DNA of 22,943 nucleotides from DASWHK01 sp036398215 (GTDB lineage Bacteria > Acidobacteriota > UBA890), in NCBI GenBank assembly GCA_036398215.1, contig DASWHK010000209.1, positions 1-22,943 on the forward strand, in the 5' to 3' direction. Within the stretch, counting starts at the first letter, position 1; the number at the start of each line of letters is the position of its first letter. A program made the translations under genes and the position numbers. The notes beneath the pieces are model-generated. The model saw nothing but the letters and a program-made list of their open reading frames with translations, was not told where the DNA came from and made no database searches. Below are positions 1-7,534 of the stretch, piece after piece.

Positions 1-728
1 ATCGGCACCAGGGTCCGGACGCGGCGCACCGGGATCACCAGGCAGAGCAGGAACAGCAGGTGGTCGATGCCGTCGAGGATGTGGAAGAAGCCGAGCTCGA
101 CGAAGCGGAAGACCGCCTGGAAGAAGCTCGGATCGAGGTACACCAGCCCCGGGTCGCCGCTGAACTGATAGATCCGCTCCGGCTTGTCGGGCGGATCGAA
201 GCGCACCACCGTCGTCGTGCGGAGCCCGAGGCGCGCCAGCTTGGGATCGATCGAGAAGCGCGCCGTGTCGCTGACGATCGGGTACTCGAAGAGCACATCG
301 AGAAGGGCCTGCTGCCAGGGTAGCTGCGGCCGCCCGGGCAACGGCGGCCCGCTCACGTTGGCCAGCGCCTCCTCCCAGGAGCCGAACGAGCGGTCGCTGG
401 GCAGCGAGACGCGAACCGCGACGAGCTGCGGGTCGGCCAGCTGCTCGCCCTCTTCATAGATGTCGACGTTGTTGGCGATCCACCAGATCGCCGCTTCGCG
501 CAGCATCGGCTCGCTCCCCGGGATGTCGATGAAACCCTGCCCCCACTGCGGGAACTGGAAGTCGAGCATCGCCTCCAGCGGCACCCGGACGAGGAAACGC
601 AGGCTCTGCCCCTCCGGCTTGACGAACGCCTGGACGGTGATGTCGGTGGGGATGTCGTGCGCAGCGAGCGCCGCAGGCATCACCATCGTCGCCAGGGCCA
701 GCAGCGCCGCCACCGAGCCCGCGCGCAC
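1..728 (-). CDS. HupE/UreJ-family membrane protein, C-terminus cut by window edge
   Basis: The minus-strand frame stays open from position 728 to the window edge, so only the first 242 or so residues are visible. The N-terminus reads as a signal peptide (RAGSVAALLALATMVMPAALAA). A soluble extracytoplasmic domain of about 180 residues follows. It ends in the motif FFHILDGIDHLLFLLCLV, which is typical of the first membrane helix of the HupE/UreJ_2 family. That family comprises multi-helix membrane proteins, some linked to nickel or hydrogenase/urease accessory functions, but members with a large N-terminal domain have no established role. The GTG at 728 is my choice of start because no in-frame ATG lies upstream. 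GTG at 713 or ATG at 686 would leave a shorter signal peptide. No partner gene is visible because the downstream side is outside the window. Confidence 0.8.
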   Translation of the reverse strand, partial: MRAGSVAALLALATMVMPAALAAHDIPTDITVQAFVKPEGQSLRFLVRVPLEAMLDFQFPQWGQGFIDIPGSEPMLREAAIWWIANNVDIYEEGEQLADPQLVAVRVSLPSDRSFGSWEEALANVSGPPLPGRPQLPWQQALLDVLFEYPIVSDTARFSIDPKLARLGLRTTTVVRFDPPDKPERIYQFSGDPGLVYLDPSFFQAVFRFVELGFFHILDGIDHLLFLLCLVIPVRRVRTLVP

Positions 729-1074
729 CCGCGGAGGTCGTGGTGAAACGCCGATGGGTCTGGCGCGTGAACGTTGCGGGTGAGGGCAAGGAGAGCCGCA
801 GGCGAAGCCGGAGCCATCGTCGAGGAGGCTCGACCCGGCCACCGCCCGCAAGCCCCGGGGAGGCCCCGGCGTGGCGCCGTTGCGACTGCCGGTTGGGTCT
901 TGAGGGGAGCTCAGCACGGCCTCCCAGGCTTTCGGGTTGCTGGCACGAGCGGCGCCTCCCTGGACGAACGACGAAAAACTGCGTAGCCTATGCCCGGTCT
1001 TCCCAGCGACCGCAAGTATACTGCCCCGCTTCGGGCCCCGAGCAAGGCCCGCCAGCGCCCATCGGAGGAAGCAC
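729..1074. other. Divergent intergenic region
   Basis: This spacer lies between the divergent HupE-like gene and the NHL propeller gene. The only signals I see are a TATACT hexamer at 1017-1022, a plausible -10 box for the plus-strand gene with no good -35, and the ribosome binding site GGAGGAA at 1064-1070. Short open frames across it have poor codon structure and no recognisable product. Confidence 0.5.
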
Positions 1075-2427
1075 ATGAAACGCAATCGGCTCGTTGGAGT
1101 GGCCGTGATCGCCGTCATCGCGGCACTCGGCATCGTTCAAGCGTGCACCATGGAATCCACCGGGACCTCCGGGTCCTCGGCCGCGGCGCCGTCGATCAAC
1201 GGGGCCGCAGCAATCGAGGCGGCGGCCGCCGACCAGGTGCCGCTCTTCGAGGTCGACCCCTTCTGGCCGAAGCCGCTGCCGAACCACTGGCTTCTCGGCG
1301 CAACCATCGGCGTCGCGGTCGATTCCCGCGATCACGTCTACATCGTCCACCGCAACACGCCCGACCAGTTCGCGGCGCGCACGGAGGTCGGCGCCGCGCA
1401 AGACCCGCCGGTCAGCGAGTGCTGCGTCCCGGCGCCGCCGATCCTCGAGTTCGACGCCGAGGGCAACCTGGTCGGCTCGTGGGGCGGCCCGGTCGCGGGC
1501 GGCGCGTACGAGTGGCCCGACTCCAATCACGGTATCGAGGTCGACCACATGGACAACGTGTGGATCGGCGGCAACGGCCAGCCCGACTCCCACGTCTTGA
1601 AGTTCAGCCGCGCCGGCGATTTCTTGATGCAGGTGGGTCGCAAGGGCGCCCGCTGCGTCGAGAACTGCGACCAGATCGGCGCGCCGGCTCCCGCGGGCGG
1701 CGGCCGTGGCGGTCGCGGTGGTGGCGCTGCTCCCCCGTCGCCGCGCTTCGAGCGCAACAGCTTCTCCACCGAGGACTTCGGACGGGTCGCGAAGATCTTC
1801 GTCGATCCCGTGGAGAACGAGGTGTACCTCGCCGACGGCTACTACAACCGCCGCGTCGCGGTGATCGACGCCGACACCGGCGAGCTCAAGCGCTTCTGGG
1901 GCGCCTACGGCAGCGAACCGGACGATAGCGCCGACCTCGGCCGTTACGTGCCCGGCGGCACGCCGGCGCCGCAGTTCCGCGGCCCGGTGCACTGCGCCGA
2001 CATGTCCAACGACCGGCTGCTGTACGTGTGCGACCGCGCCGAGGACCGGATTCAGGTGTTCAACCCCGACGGCACCTTCGTCAACGAGGTGATCATCGCT
2101 CCGGAGACCCTGGCGCAGGGCTCGACCTGGGACCTGGCCTTCTCGCCCGACGAGGCGCAGCGCTTCCTGTATCTGGCCGACGGCCAGAACATGAGGGTCT
2201 ACGTCATTGACCGGACCAGCATGGAAGTGCTCTACAGCTTCGGCGACGGCGGCCGCCAGCCCGGCCAGTTCTTCGCCGTCCACAGCATCGACACCGACTC
2301 GCAGGGCAACATCTACACGACCGAGACCTACGAGGGGAAGCGCCTCCAGAAGTTCCGGTTCGTCGGCATGGGTTCGATCCCGGCCGGCTCCCAGTACGTG
2401 AGCCCCTGGCCCACCGACCGGCGCTGA
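1075..2427 (+). CDS. NHL-repeat beta-propeller lipoprotein
   Basis: A 450-residue protein that is probably a lipoprotein. The signal peptide ends in a lipobox (VQAC, Cys24). The mature part is a repeated beta-propeller of NHL type, with recurring turns such as GIEVDHMDNVWIGG, EVYLADGYYNRR and SIDTDSQGNIYTTE. This fold usually serves as a binding scaffold or, in some families, as a lyase; no reaction can be assigned here. A vicinal cysteine motif, CCVPAP, lies at residues 116-121. A Gly/Arg-rich linker (about 202-219) with nearby Cys194 and Cys198 interrupts the propeller and is absent from the paralogue at 17047-18204. I chose the ATG at 1075 because GGAGGAA precedes it by four bases and a signal peptide begins there; the frame is open further upstream. 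The gene stands alone on its strand and converges with the lectin-like gene. Confidence 0.88.
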   Translation: MKRNRLVGVAVIAVIAALGIVQACTMESTGTSGSSAAAPSINGAAAIEAAAADQVPLFEVDPFWPKPLPNHWLLGATIGVAVDSRDHVYIVHRNTPDQFAARTEVGAAQDPPVSECCVPAPPILEFDAEGNLVGSWGGPVAGGAYEWPDSNHGIEVDHMDNVWIGGNGQPDSHVLKFSRAGDFLMQVGRKGARCVENCDQIGAPAPAGGGRGGRGGGAAPPSPRFERNSFSTEDFGRVAKIFVDPVENEVYLADGYYNRRVAVIDADTGELKRFWGAYGSEPDDSADLGRYVPGGTPAPQFRGPVHCADMSNDRLLYVCDRAEDRIQVFNPDGTFVNEVIIAPETLAQGSTWDLAFSPDEAQRFLYLADGQNMRVYVIDRTSMEVLYSFGDGGRQPGQFFAVHSIDTDSQGNIYTTETYEGKRLQKFRFVGMGSIPAGSQYVSPWPTDRR

Positions 2428-2449
2428 AGCGAGAGACGACGATCCGCGA

Positions 2450-3094
2450 TCAGCTGCCGGTCGCGAAGCAGTAGAAGAGCCCGTCGCCGCCGGAGCCGCG
2501 CAGCGCCTCCTGGCTGCAGCCGCGCGAGGCGTGCGAGAAGTTCCACGAGGTCGGGTTGGCGCCACCGCCCTGGCGGTCGTGGTGGCCGACGTTGGCAGTC
2601 CCCTCGCCGCTGCCCGTCCAGTTGTTGCAGGTGGCGTCGGAGGCGGTGCCGTCGAGGTTGGTGCCGGTCAGGATGTCGTGGCGGTTCGGATCGTCGCCGC
2701 GGCCGTTGACCATCTCGCCCTTCTCGTTGAGCGAGTTCTCCTTCGAGAGCTTGTTGTTGTCGGAGTGCAGGTCGGCAACGTTCTCGGCGACCATGATGCC
2801 GTTGAAGTTGTACCAGGGGCCGGTCCCGATGCGATCACGGGCGTTGACCGCCGGCTGGCCGCCCGACGCGGTGGCGCTCAGGTAGGCCCGCCAGGTCTTG
2901 CCGCCGGCGCCGACCGCCGCGGCCAGCGTCTGGCAATGCGCATCGGCCCCGGCCAGGCCGCCGAGGTCGGCGCCGTCGCCGGGCCCGATGCTGGTGATGA
3001 AGAAGCTCATCTGGGCGTCCTGCGCCACGCAGGCCGTGGTAGCGAGCGCCAGCAGCATGACCCCAACCGCGGAAACAACGCGTCTCCGTTGCAT
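2450..3094 (-). CDS. Secreted lectin-fold (DUF1554-like) protein
   Basis: A 214-residue exported protein. The first 25 or so residues form a signal peptide (VVSAVGVMLLALATTA). A Cys follows at residue 22, but TTAC is a poor lipobox, so signal peptidase I cleavage is as likely. The mature domain contains the landmarks GDGADLGGLAGADAHCQ, TWRAYLSA, GPWYNFNG, NGRGDDPNRHDILTG, CNNWTGSGEG, GHHDR and a terminal GCSQ...GLFYCF. I recognise this set from small secreted proteins with a C-type-lectin/endostatin-like fold (DUF1554 type). The paired cysteines fit extracytoplasmic disulfides. The ligand is unknown. AGGAGG at 3101-3106 fixes the start. It lies 18 bases after the peroxiredoxin stop and is probably co-transcribed with it. 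Confidence 0.8.
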   Translation of the reverse strand: MQRRRVVSAVGVMLLALATTACVAQDAQMSFFITSIGPGDGADLGGLAGADAHCQTLAAAVGAGGKTWRAYLSATASGGQPAVNARDRIGTGPWYNFNGIMVAENVADLHSDNNKLSKENSLNEKGEMVNGRGDDPNRHDILTGTNLDGTASDATCNNWTGSGEGTANVGHHDRQGGGANPTSWNFSHASRGCSQEALRGSGGDGLFYCFATGS

Positions 3095-3112
3095 TCTCTT
3101 CCTCCTACTAGT

Positions 3113-3769
3113 TCAGGGCTGCGGCACGATCCGGATGTAGGGCAGCGGCTGCTGCCAGCCGTCCGGGTACCTCTTCTTAGCGTCCTCGTCGGAGACCGCC
3201 GGGGCGATGATCACGTCGTCGCCCTGCCGCCAGTTCGCCGGCGTGGCCACCTGCTTGGTCGCCGTCAACTGGCAGGAGTCCAACAGCCGCAGGATCTCGG
3301 CGAAGTTGCGGCCGGTGCTCATCGGATAGGTGAGGGTCGCTTTGATCTTCTTGTCGGGGCCGATGACGAACACCGAGCGGGCGGTGGCGTTGTCCATCGG
3401 TGTCCTGCCCTCGCTGGTGTCGCCGGCGGCGGCGGGGAGCATGTCGTACTTCTTGACCACCTCGAGCTTGGGGTCGCCGATCAGCGGGTAGTTGACGGCG
3501 TGCCCCTGCGAGGCCTCGATGTCTTTCGACCAGCGCTGGTGGTCGCTGACGCCGTCGACGCTGATCCCCAGGATCTTGCAGTCGCGCGCCTCGAACTCCG
3601 ACTTGAGCCCGGCGACGGCGCCCAGCTCGGTGGTGCAGACCGGCGTGAAGTCCTTGGGGTGCGAGAACAGGATCGCCCAACCGTCGCCGATCCACTCGTG
3701 AAAGCTGATCGAGCCTTCGGTGGTCTCGGCGGTGAAATCGGGGGCCGTATCGTTGATGCGTAGGGTCAT
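3113..3769 (-). CDS. 1-Cys peroxiredoxin (Prx6 type)
   Basis: A 218-residue thiol peroxidase that reduces hydrogen peroxide and organic hydroperoxides. The peroxidatic site DFTPVCTTE places the catalytic Cys at residue 45, with Thr42 and the conserved Arg131 (ATARSVFVI) completing the active site. The long C-terminal part is typical of the Prx6 group: KQVATPANW, GDDVIIAP, AKKRYPDGW and the terminal YIRIVPQP. The length matches the family. There is no signal peptide, so it is cytoplasmic. Another Cys at 166 (LLDSCQLTATKQ) is not in the usual resolving position. The ATG at 3769 is preceded by GGGAGG at a good distance, so longer upstream readings of the frame are not needed. It leads a likely two-gene unit with the lectin-like gene. 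Confidence 0.93.
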   Translation of the reverse strand: MTLRINDTAPDFTAETTEGSISFHEWIGDGWAILFSHPKDFTPVCTTELGAVAGLKSEFEARDCKILGISVDGVSDHQRWSKDIEASQGHAVNYPLIGDPKLEVVKKYDMLPAAAGDTSEGRTPMDNATARSVFVIGPDKKIKATLTYPMSTGRNFAEILRLLDSCQLTATKQVATPANWRQGDDVIIAPAVSDEDAKKRYPDGWQQPLPYIRIVPQP

Positions 3770-3797
3770 TGCGTCCTCCCGGTTGCGTGACCGCTTC

Positions 3798-3803
3798 ATT
3801 GTA
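3798..3803 (-). promoter_or_regulatory. Putative -10 box of the peroxiredoxin gene
   Basis: On the minus strand the hexamer TACAAT lies about 28 bases before the peroxiredoxin ATG, which would give a 5' leader of roughly 20 bases that includes the GGGAGG site. No convincing -35 hexamer lies 16-18 bases upstream. The rest of the 266-base spacer up to the ankyrin gene shows no gene apart from the high-GC3 stretch just after the ankyrin stop. Confidence 0.4.
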
Positions 3804-4035
3804 AGCGAAGGGCGGCGACAGCACAGCCGGGGGGACTCGGCCGGCGCCACCCATGCTCCCCGCAGCGCGTGAGCCGAGACATCGTCAGGCCCGGCCGATT
3901 CAAACGTTGGCGTCGCGTCGCCACCGGGTTGAGCCACCCATCGCGGCCGGGCCTACAGCGGCGGGCGTCCCCGTCAGTCGAGCCGCGGGTGGCGCAGGTG
4001 CCACTCCGTCGCGGTCTGGTAGGCGTGGGCGACGT

Positions 4036-6108
4036 TCAGCAGGACACGCAGTTGTCGTTGTTCTTGGAGCCGAGCTTCTCGAGCAGCGCGACGGTGTCCG
4101 GGAAGGGCGAGACGCGCTGTACCGGGCCGTTGGCCATGTCGGCGGTCGTCTGCCCGCGGCGGCTGACGGCGGTGACGTCGGCGCCCTTCGAGACCAGGTA
4201 CATGATCATCTCGTTGTCGCCCCGCGCCGCGGCGTGGTGGAGCGGCGTGTAGCCGTTGTGGTCGCGGGCGTTGACGTCGGCGCCGAGCTCCTCGATGAGG
4301 TACTTGACCGCCGGCATCCAGCTGTCCGGTGCATGCCGGTGGGCGTTGCCGGCGAAGCCCTCGCCGTAGCCGACGCCGGCGGCGGCGTGGAGCGGCAGGA
4401 CGCCCGGGCCGCCCTCAGGCACCGGCGGCAGGCCGGACGGATCGAGCTCGTCTTCGTCGCCGGCCCCGGCCCTGTCCTCGGCATCGGACTCCGGCCGGTT
4501 GAACTGCGCGAGGCTGATCTCGGGCCGATCCTTGCCGGCGAAATCCTGAGGCTGGCGGGGAAGGGGCTGTTCCGCAGGCCCCTCCGGCCGCCGCGACCGC
4601 CGCGGCTCCGGGGCGGCGGTGGCGATCTCCGGATCGGCGCCGTAGCGGACCAACAGCTTCATGGCCTCGACGTCGGTGGCGTAGGCGGCGCGCCAGAACG
4701 CCGTCGAGCCCTGGGTGTCGGCGAGGCCGCAGTTCCGGTTGCCGCAGCCGCTGTACACCATGTACCAGGGATGCACGGTGAGCCGGGCGTCGGGGTCGGC
4801 GCCGGCCTTCAGCAACGCCTCCATCAGGTCGAGGTACGAGGCCTGCTGCAGGCCCATCTCCTGCGGCTGCGGGAACCGCGTGCGTGGCTGCCACTGGGCG
4901 TTGACCGCCGCCCACAACGGCGTCGCCGCGTTGGTCCTCGCCGCCAGGTTCGGATCGGCGCCGCGCTCCAGCAGCAGCATGGCGAGGTCGAACTGGCCGT
5001 TGATCGCCGCCATCAACAGCGGCGTGGTGGCGTCTCCGGCGCTGAACTGGTCGACGTCGGCGCCGCCGTCCAGCAGCGCCCGAGCGGCGTCGAGGTTCCC
5101 CTGCCGGGCGGCGTGCAGCAGCGCCGTAAGGCCGCCCTTGGTGTCGTTGGGGGACGGCGGCTCGTCGCCATCCTCGTACTCCCCGGCTTCGCCCTCCTTC
5201 TCGGGGAGCTCACCGGACAGGTAGAGCTCGCGCCCCGCCAGGATCGCCGTCTGCACCTGTCGTGGCGTCAAGGGATCCTGCGCGCCGCCGGGAAAGGCCT
5301 GCAGGACCTCGCGCTGGCGGTCGCGGGCGGCGGATTGGAGGGCGCTGTCGAAGGCGAGGTCGACCACCCGAGTGGTGATCCCGGCATCGGCGCCGCGCGC
5401 CAGCAGCACGCGGATCACCTCGCCGCGGTCGCGTGCCGCGGCGAAGACCAGCGGCGTCTGCCCCCAGGCGGACTCGCGGGCGTCGATCTCGGCGCCGTGA
5501 TCGAGGAGCAGGCCGACCGCCGCGGCGTTGCCGGACGCGGCGGCCAGGTGCAGAGCTGTCACGCCGCCGCTCGTCGTCCGCTTGCCGACCTCGCTGCCCG
5601 CCGCCAGCAGCATCTCGATGACCGGCGCGCTCCCCGCCTTGCTGGCCAGGTGCAGCGGCGTGTAGTGGCCGATGCGGGTGACCGCGTCGACGTTGGCTCC
5701 GGCGTACAGCAGCACCTCGACGATCGCGGGCTCGCCGCGCTCGGCCGCCCAGTGCAACGCCGTCATGCCGTCGCCGTGGGCAGCGTTGACGTCGGCGCCG
5801 TCGCGCAGCAGCGCCCGCACGGCGGCGAGGTCGCCGCGCATGGCGGCGTCGGCGACCGGGGCGGTGCGCGCCGCCGCCCCGACGAGACCGCCCATCATCG
5901 GGCTGGAGAAGGCTGCCGAGGAAACGCCGGCGATCGGGAGGTCGAATGCGACCTCCGCCATGGGAACGTTCGCGACGATCGGAAAGTCGTACGAAGCAGC
6001 CGCCGGTGCTCCGGCAAAGAGCAGGATCATGGCGCCGACCGCGCCCGTCGTCACCGCCCGCCGACGCCTCGCCGTGACGAGCACCCTTCCTCGACGAACG
6101 CCAGCCAT
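4036..6108 (-). CDS. Exported ankyrin-repeat protein
   Basis: A 690-residue protein. An N-terminal signal peptide (VGAMILLFAGAPAAASY, ending near residue 40) sends it out of the cytoplasm. About ten ankyrin repeats follow: roughly residues 84-245, then 325-400, 425-445, 465-495 and 570-650. They show the consensus TPLHLA...G...VE.LL..GADVN. Acidic or proline-rich linkers separate the blocks (about 300-322 and 498-565). A cysteine pair sits in an insert (CGNRNCGLADT, Cys455 and Cys460), and the protein ends in CVSC (Cys687 and Cys690). Ankyrin repeats mediate protein binding, so a scaffold role for the two upstream products is a reasonable inference. The ATG is eight bases after the DUF1552 stop. 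A GTG at 6120 that overlaps that stop (GTGA), with GGGGAG in front, is an alternative start four codons longer. Confidence 0.88.
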   Translation of the reverse strand: MAGVRRGRVLVTARRRRAVTTGAVGAMILLFAGAPAAASYDFPIVANVPMAEVAFDLPIAGVSSAAFSSPMMGGLVGAAARTAPVADAAMRGDLAAVRALLRDGADVNAAHGDGMTALHWAAERGEPAIVEVLLYAGANVDAVTRIGHYTPLHLASKAGSAPVIEMLLAAGSEVGKRTTSGGVTALHLAAASGNAAAVGLLLDHGAEIDARESAWGQTPLVFAAARDRGEVIRVLLARGADAGITTRVVDLAFDSALQSAARDRQREVLQAFPGGAQDPLTPRQVQTAILAGRELYLSGELPEKEGEAGEYEDGDEPPSPNDTKGGLTALLHAARQGNLDAARALLDGGADVDQFSAGDATTPLLMAAINGQFDLAMLLLERGADPNLAARTNAATPLWAAVNAQWQPRTRFPQPQEMGLQQASYLDLMEALLKAGADPDARLTVHPWYMVYSGCGNRNCGLADTQGSTAFWRAAYATDVEAMKLLVRYGADPEIATAAPEPRRSRRPEGPAEQPLPRQPQDFAGKDRPEISLAQFNRPESDAEDRAGAGDEDELDPSGLPPVPEGGPGVLPLHAAAGVGYGEGFAGNAHRHAPDSWMPAVKYLIEELGADVNARDHNGYTPLHHAAARGDNEMIMYLVSKGADVTAVSRRGQTTADMANGPVQRVSPFPDTVALLEKLGSKNNDNCVSC

Positions 6109-6116
6109 GGGGCCGG

Positions 6117-7511
6117 TCACAGGGAGAACTCCCCGGTGCTGTCGCCGAAGCTCTGCATGTCGTCGAGCCCGAGCTTGTGCAGCAGCGTCAGCATGACGTT
6201 CGCCATCGGCGTGCCGTCCTCCGCCTTGTGGTGGTAGTTGCCGGCGAGCAGGCCGTCGGCGTGGCCGAGCAGGACGAGCGGGCAGCGGCGATGGTTGTGG
6301 ATGTTGGCGTCGGCCATCGGCGAGCCCCAGATGATCATCGTCTTCTCGAGCAGATTGCTGTCGCCCTCGGTCGTGCTCCGCAGCTTGTCGAGGAAGTACG
6401 GCAGCTGGCTCATCCGGTAGCGGCAGATCGTGTTGAACTCGAGGATCCGCTCCTCCCGGTTGCCGTGGTGGGAGGCCGGATGGAACGGCCGGTCCGAGCC
6501 GCTCTCCGGGAAGACCCGGTTCTGGGCGTCGCGCCCGAGCTTGAACGACATCACCCGGGTCATGTCGGTCTGCAGGGCGAGCACCTGGAGGTCGAACAAC
6601 AGCTTCATGTGCTCGGAGAACGAGTCGGGGACGCCGGCCGGCGCCTCGGGCAGCTCCCGTTCCTCGCCGCTGCTGTTGTGCGCCTCGACCATCTCGATGC
6701 GGCGCTCGATCTCGCGGACGTTGTCCAGGTAGCGGTCCATCCGCAGCCGATCGGCCGCCCCCAGGCTGCGGCGCGCGTCGGCGACCTCGCCGGCGATCCA
6801 GTCGAGGATGCTGCGGCGGCTGGCGCGCCGCTTGGCCCGCTCCTCGGGAGTGCCGCCGGAGCCGAACAGCATGTCGAAGGCGACCCGCGGGTCGCGGATC
6901 ATCGGCAGCGGCTCGTTGGGCGACGCCCAGCTGATCGAGTCGGTGTAGGCGCAGGAATAGTTGTAGGTGCAGCCGCCGGCCTGGTCGAGGTTCTCGATGC
7001 AGAACTGCATCGAGGGGAGCGGCGTGTCCTGCCCGAAGCGCTGCGCGTAGATCTGATCCAGCGAGGTCCCGGCGCGGAGGTCGGAGCCCTGGGTCTGCTT
7101 GGGGTGGCACTGGGTCAGGAACACCGCGCTGGAGCGGAAGTGATCGCCGCCGATCTCCGGCGGCGTGAATGCCTCGGCCATGCGGACGTCGGTGTTGCTG
7201 ATGATCGTCATGTGGTCGCGGAAGCCGGCCAGCGGGCTCAGGGCGTTCTCCGGCAGCAGCTCGAAGTCGGCACCGGTGGTCGCCGGCGCGAACAGGTGCT
7301 GGCTGGCTCCCCATTCGTTGCACCCGGCGAGCCCGTGCACCTCCTCGATGCATACCAGCCGCGTCTTCTCGACGGCCTTTGCGGCGCCGCGCGCGCCGCG
7401 CGCGCCGCGACCAGCCGGCGCCATCGCGTCGAGGAACGGCAACGCCACCGTGGCGCCCATGCCGCGGAGGAATGTCCGGCGGGGAATGTGCTTTCCGGTG
7501 ATGATCGGCAT
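6117..7511 (-). CDS. Tat-exported DUF1552 protein
   Basis: A 464-residue member of the DUF1552 family. That family occurs in Planctomycetota, Acidobacteriota and relatives, always near DUF1592-type cytochromes, and has no proven enzymatic role. The N-terminus carries a twin-arginine motif (PRRTFLRGMG, Arg11-Arg12) and a short hydrophobic region (ATVALPFLDAMA), so it is probably exported folded. A low-complexity GARGARGAA stretch, built of repeated GCGCGCGGC units in the DNA, follows the signal. Family landmarks include HMTIISNTDVRMAEAFTPP, GTSLDQIYAQRFG, DFYDG-independent core SYRxS-like segments, FHPASHHG and the late IIWGSPMADANIHNHRRCPLVLLG. The many His and Asp residues in the last two could bind metal (inference). 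An AAGGAG site about ten bases upstream supports the ATG at 7511. It lies 23 bases after the cytochrome gene. Confidence 0.9.
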   Translation of the reverse strand: MPIITGKHIPRRTFLRGMGATVALPFLDAMAPAGRGARGARGAAKAVEKTRLVCIEEVHGLAGCNEWGASQHLFAPATTGADFELLPENALSPLAGFRDHMTIISNTDVRMAEAFTPPEIGGDHFRSSAVFLTQCHPKQTQGSDLRAGTSLDQIYAQRFGQDTPLPSMQFCIENLDQAGGCTYNYSCAYTDSISWASPNEPLPMIRDPRVAFDMLFGSGGTPEERAKRRASRRSILDWIAGEVADARRSLGAADRLRMDRYLDNVREIERRIEMVEAHNSSGEERELPEAPAGVPDSFSEHMKLLFDLQVLALQTDMTRVMSFKLGRDAQNRVFPESGSDRPFHPASHHGNREERILEFNTICRYRMSQLPYFLDKLRSTTEGDSNLLEKTMIIWGSPMADANIHNHRRCPLVLLGHADGLLAGNYHHKAEDGTPMANVMLTLLHKLGLDDMQSFGDSTGEFSL

Positions 7512-7534
7512 CGTCTGGGGCTCCTTCGGGCGGG

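Noticed and set aside
988..2565. Minus-strand open frame opposite the first NHL gene
   Set aside because: Translation is repetitive VDLV/GVDV-type shadow sequence; the plus-strand lipoprotein explains the region.
3853..6237. Plus-strand open frame of nearly 800 codons opposite the ankyrin gene
   Set aside because: It is antisense to a clear ankyrin protein. Its translation is Arg/Gly/Val/Asp-rich low-complexity sequence typical of GC-rich shadow frames and has no domain.
6106..7353. Continuous open frame joining the ankyrin gene to upstream sequence, suggesting a fusion
   Set aside because: The part above 6120 is an out-of-frame reading of the DUF1552 gene; the signal peptide at 6108 marks the true start.
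7381..7412. Alternating GC-rich repeat as a Z-DNA or regulatory element
   Set aside because: It lies inside the DUF1552 coding frame and encodes a short GARGARGAA linker just after the Tat signal; slippage explains it.
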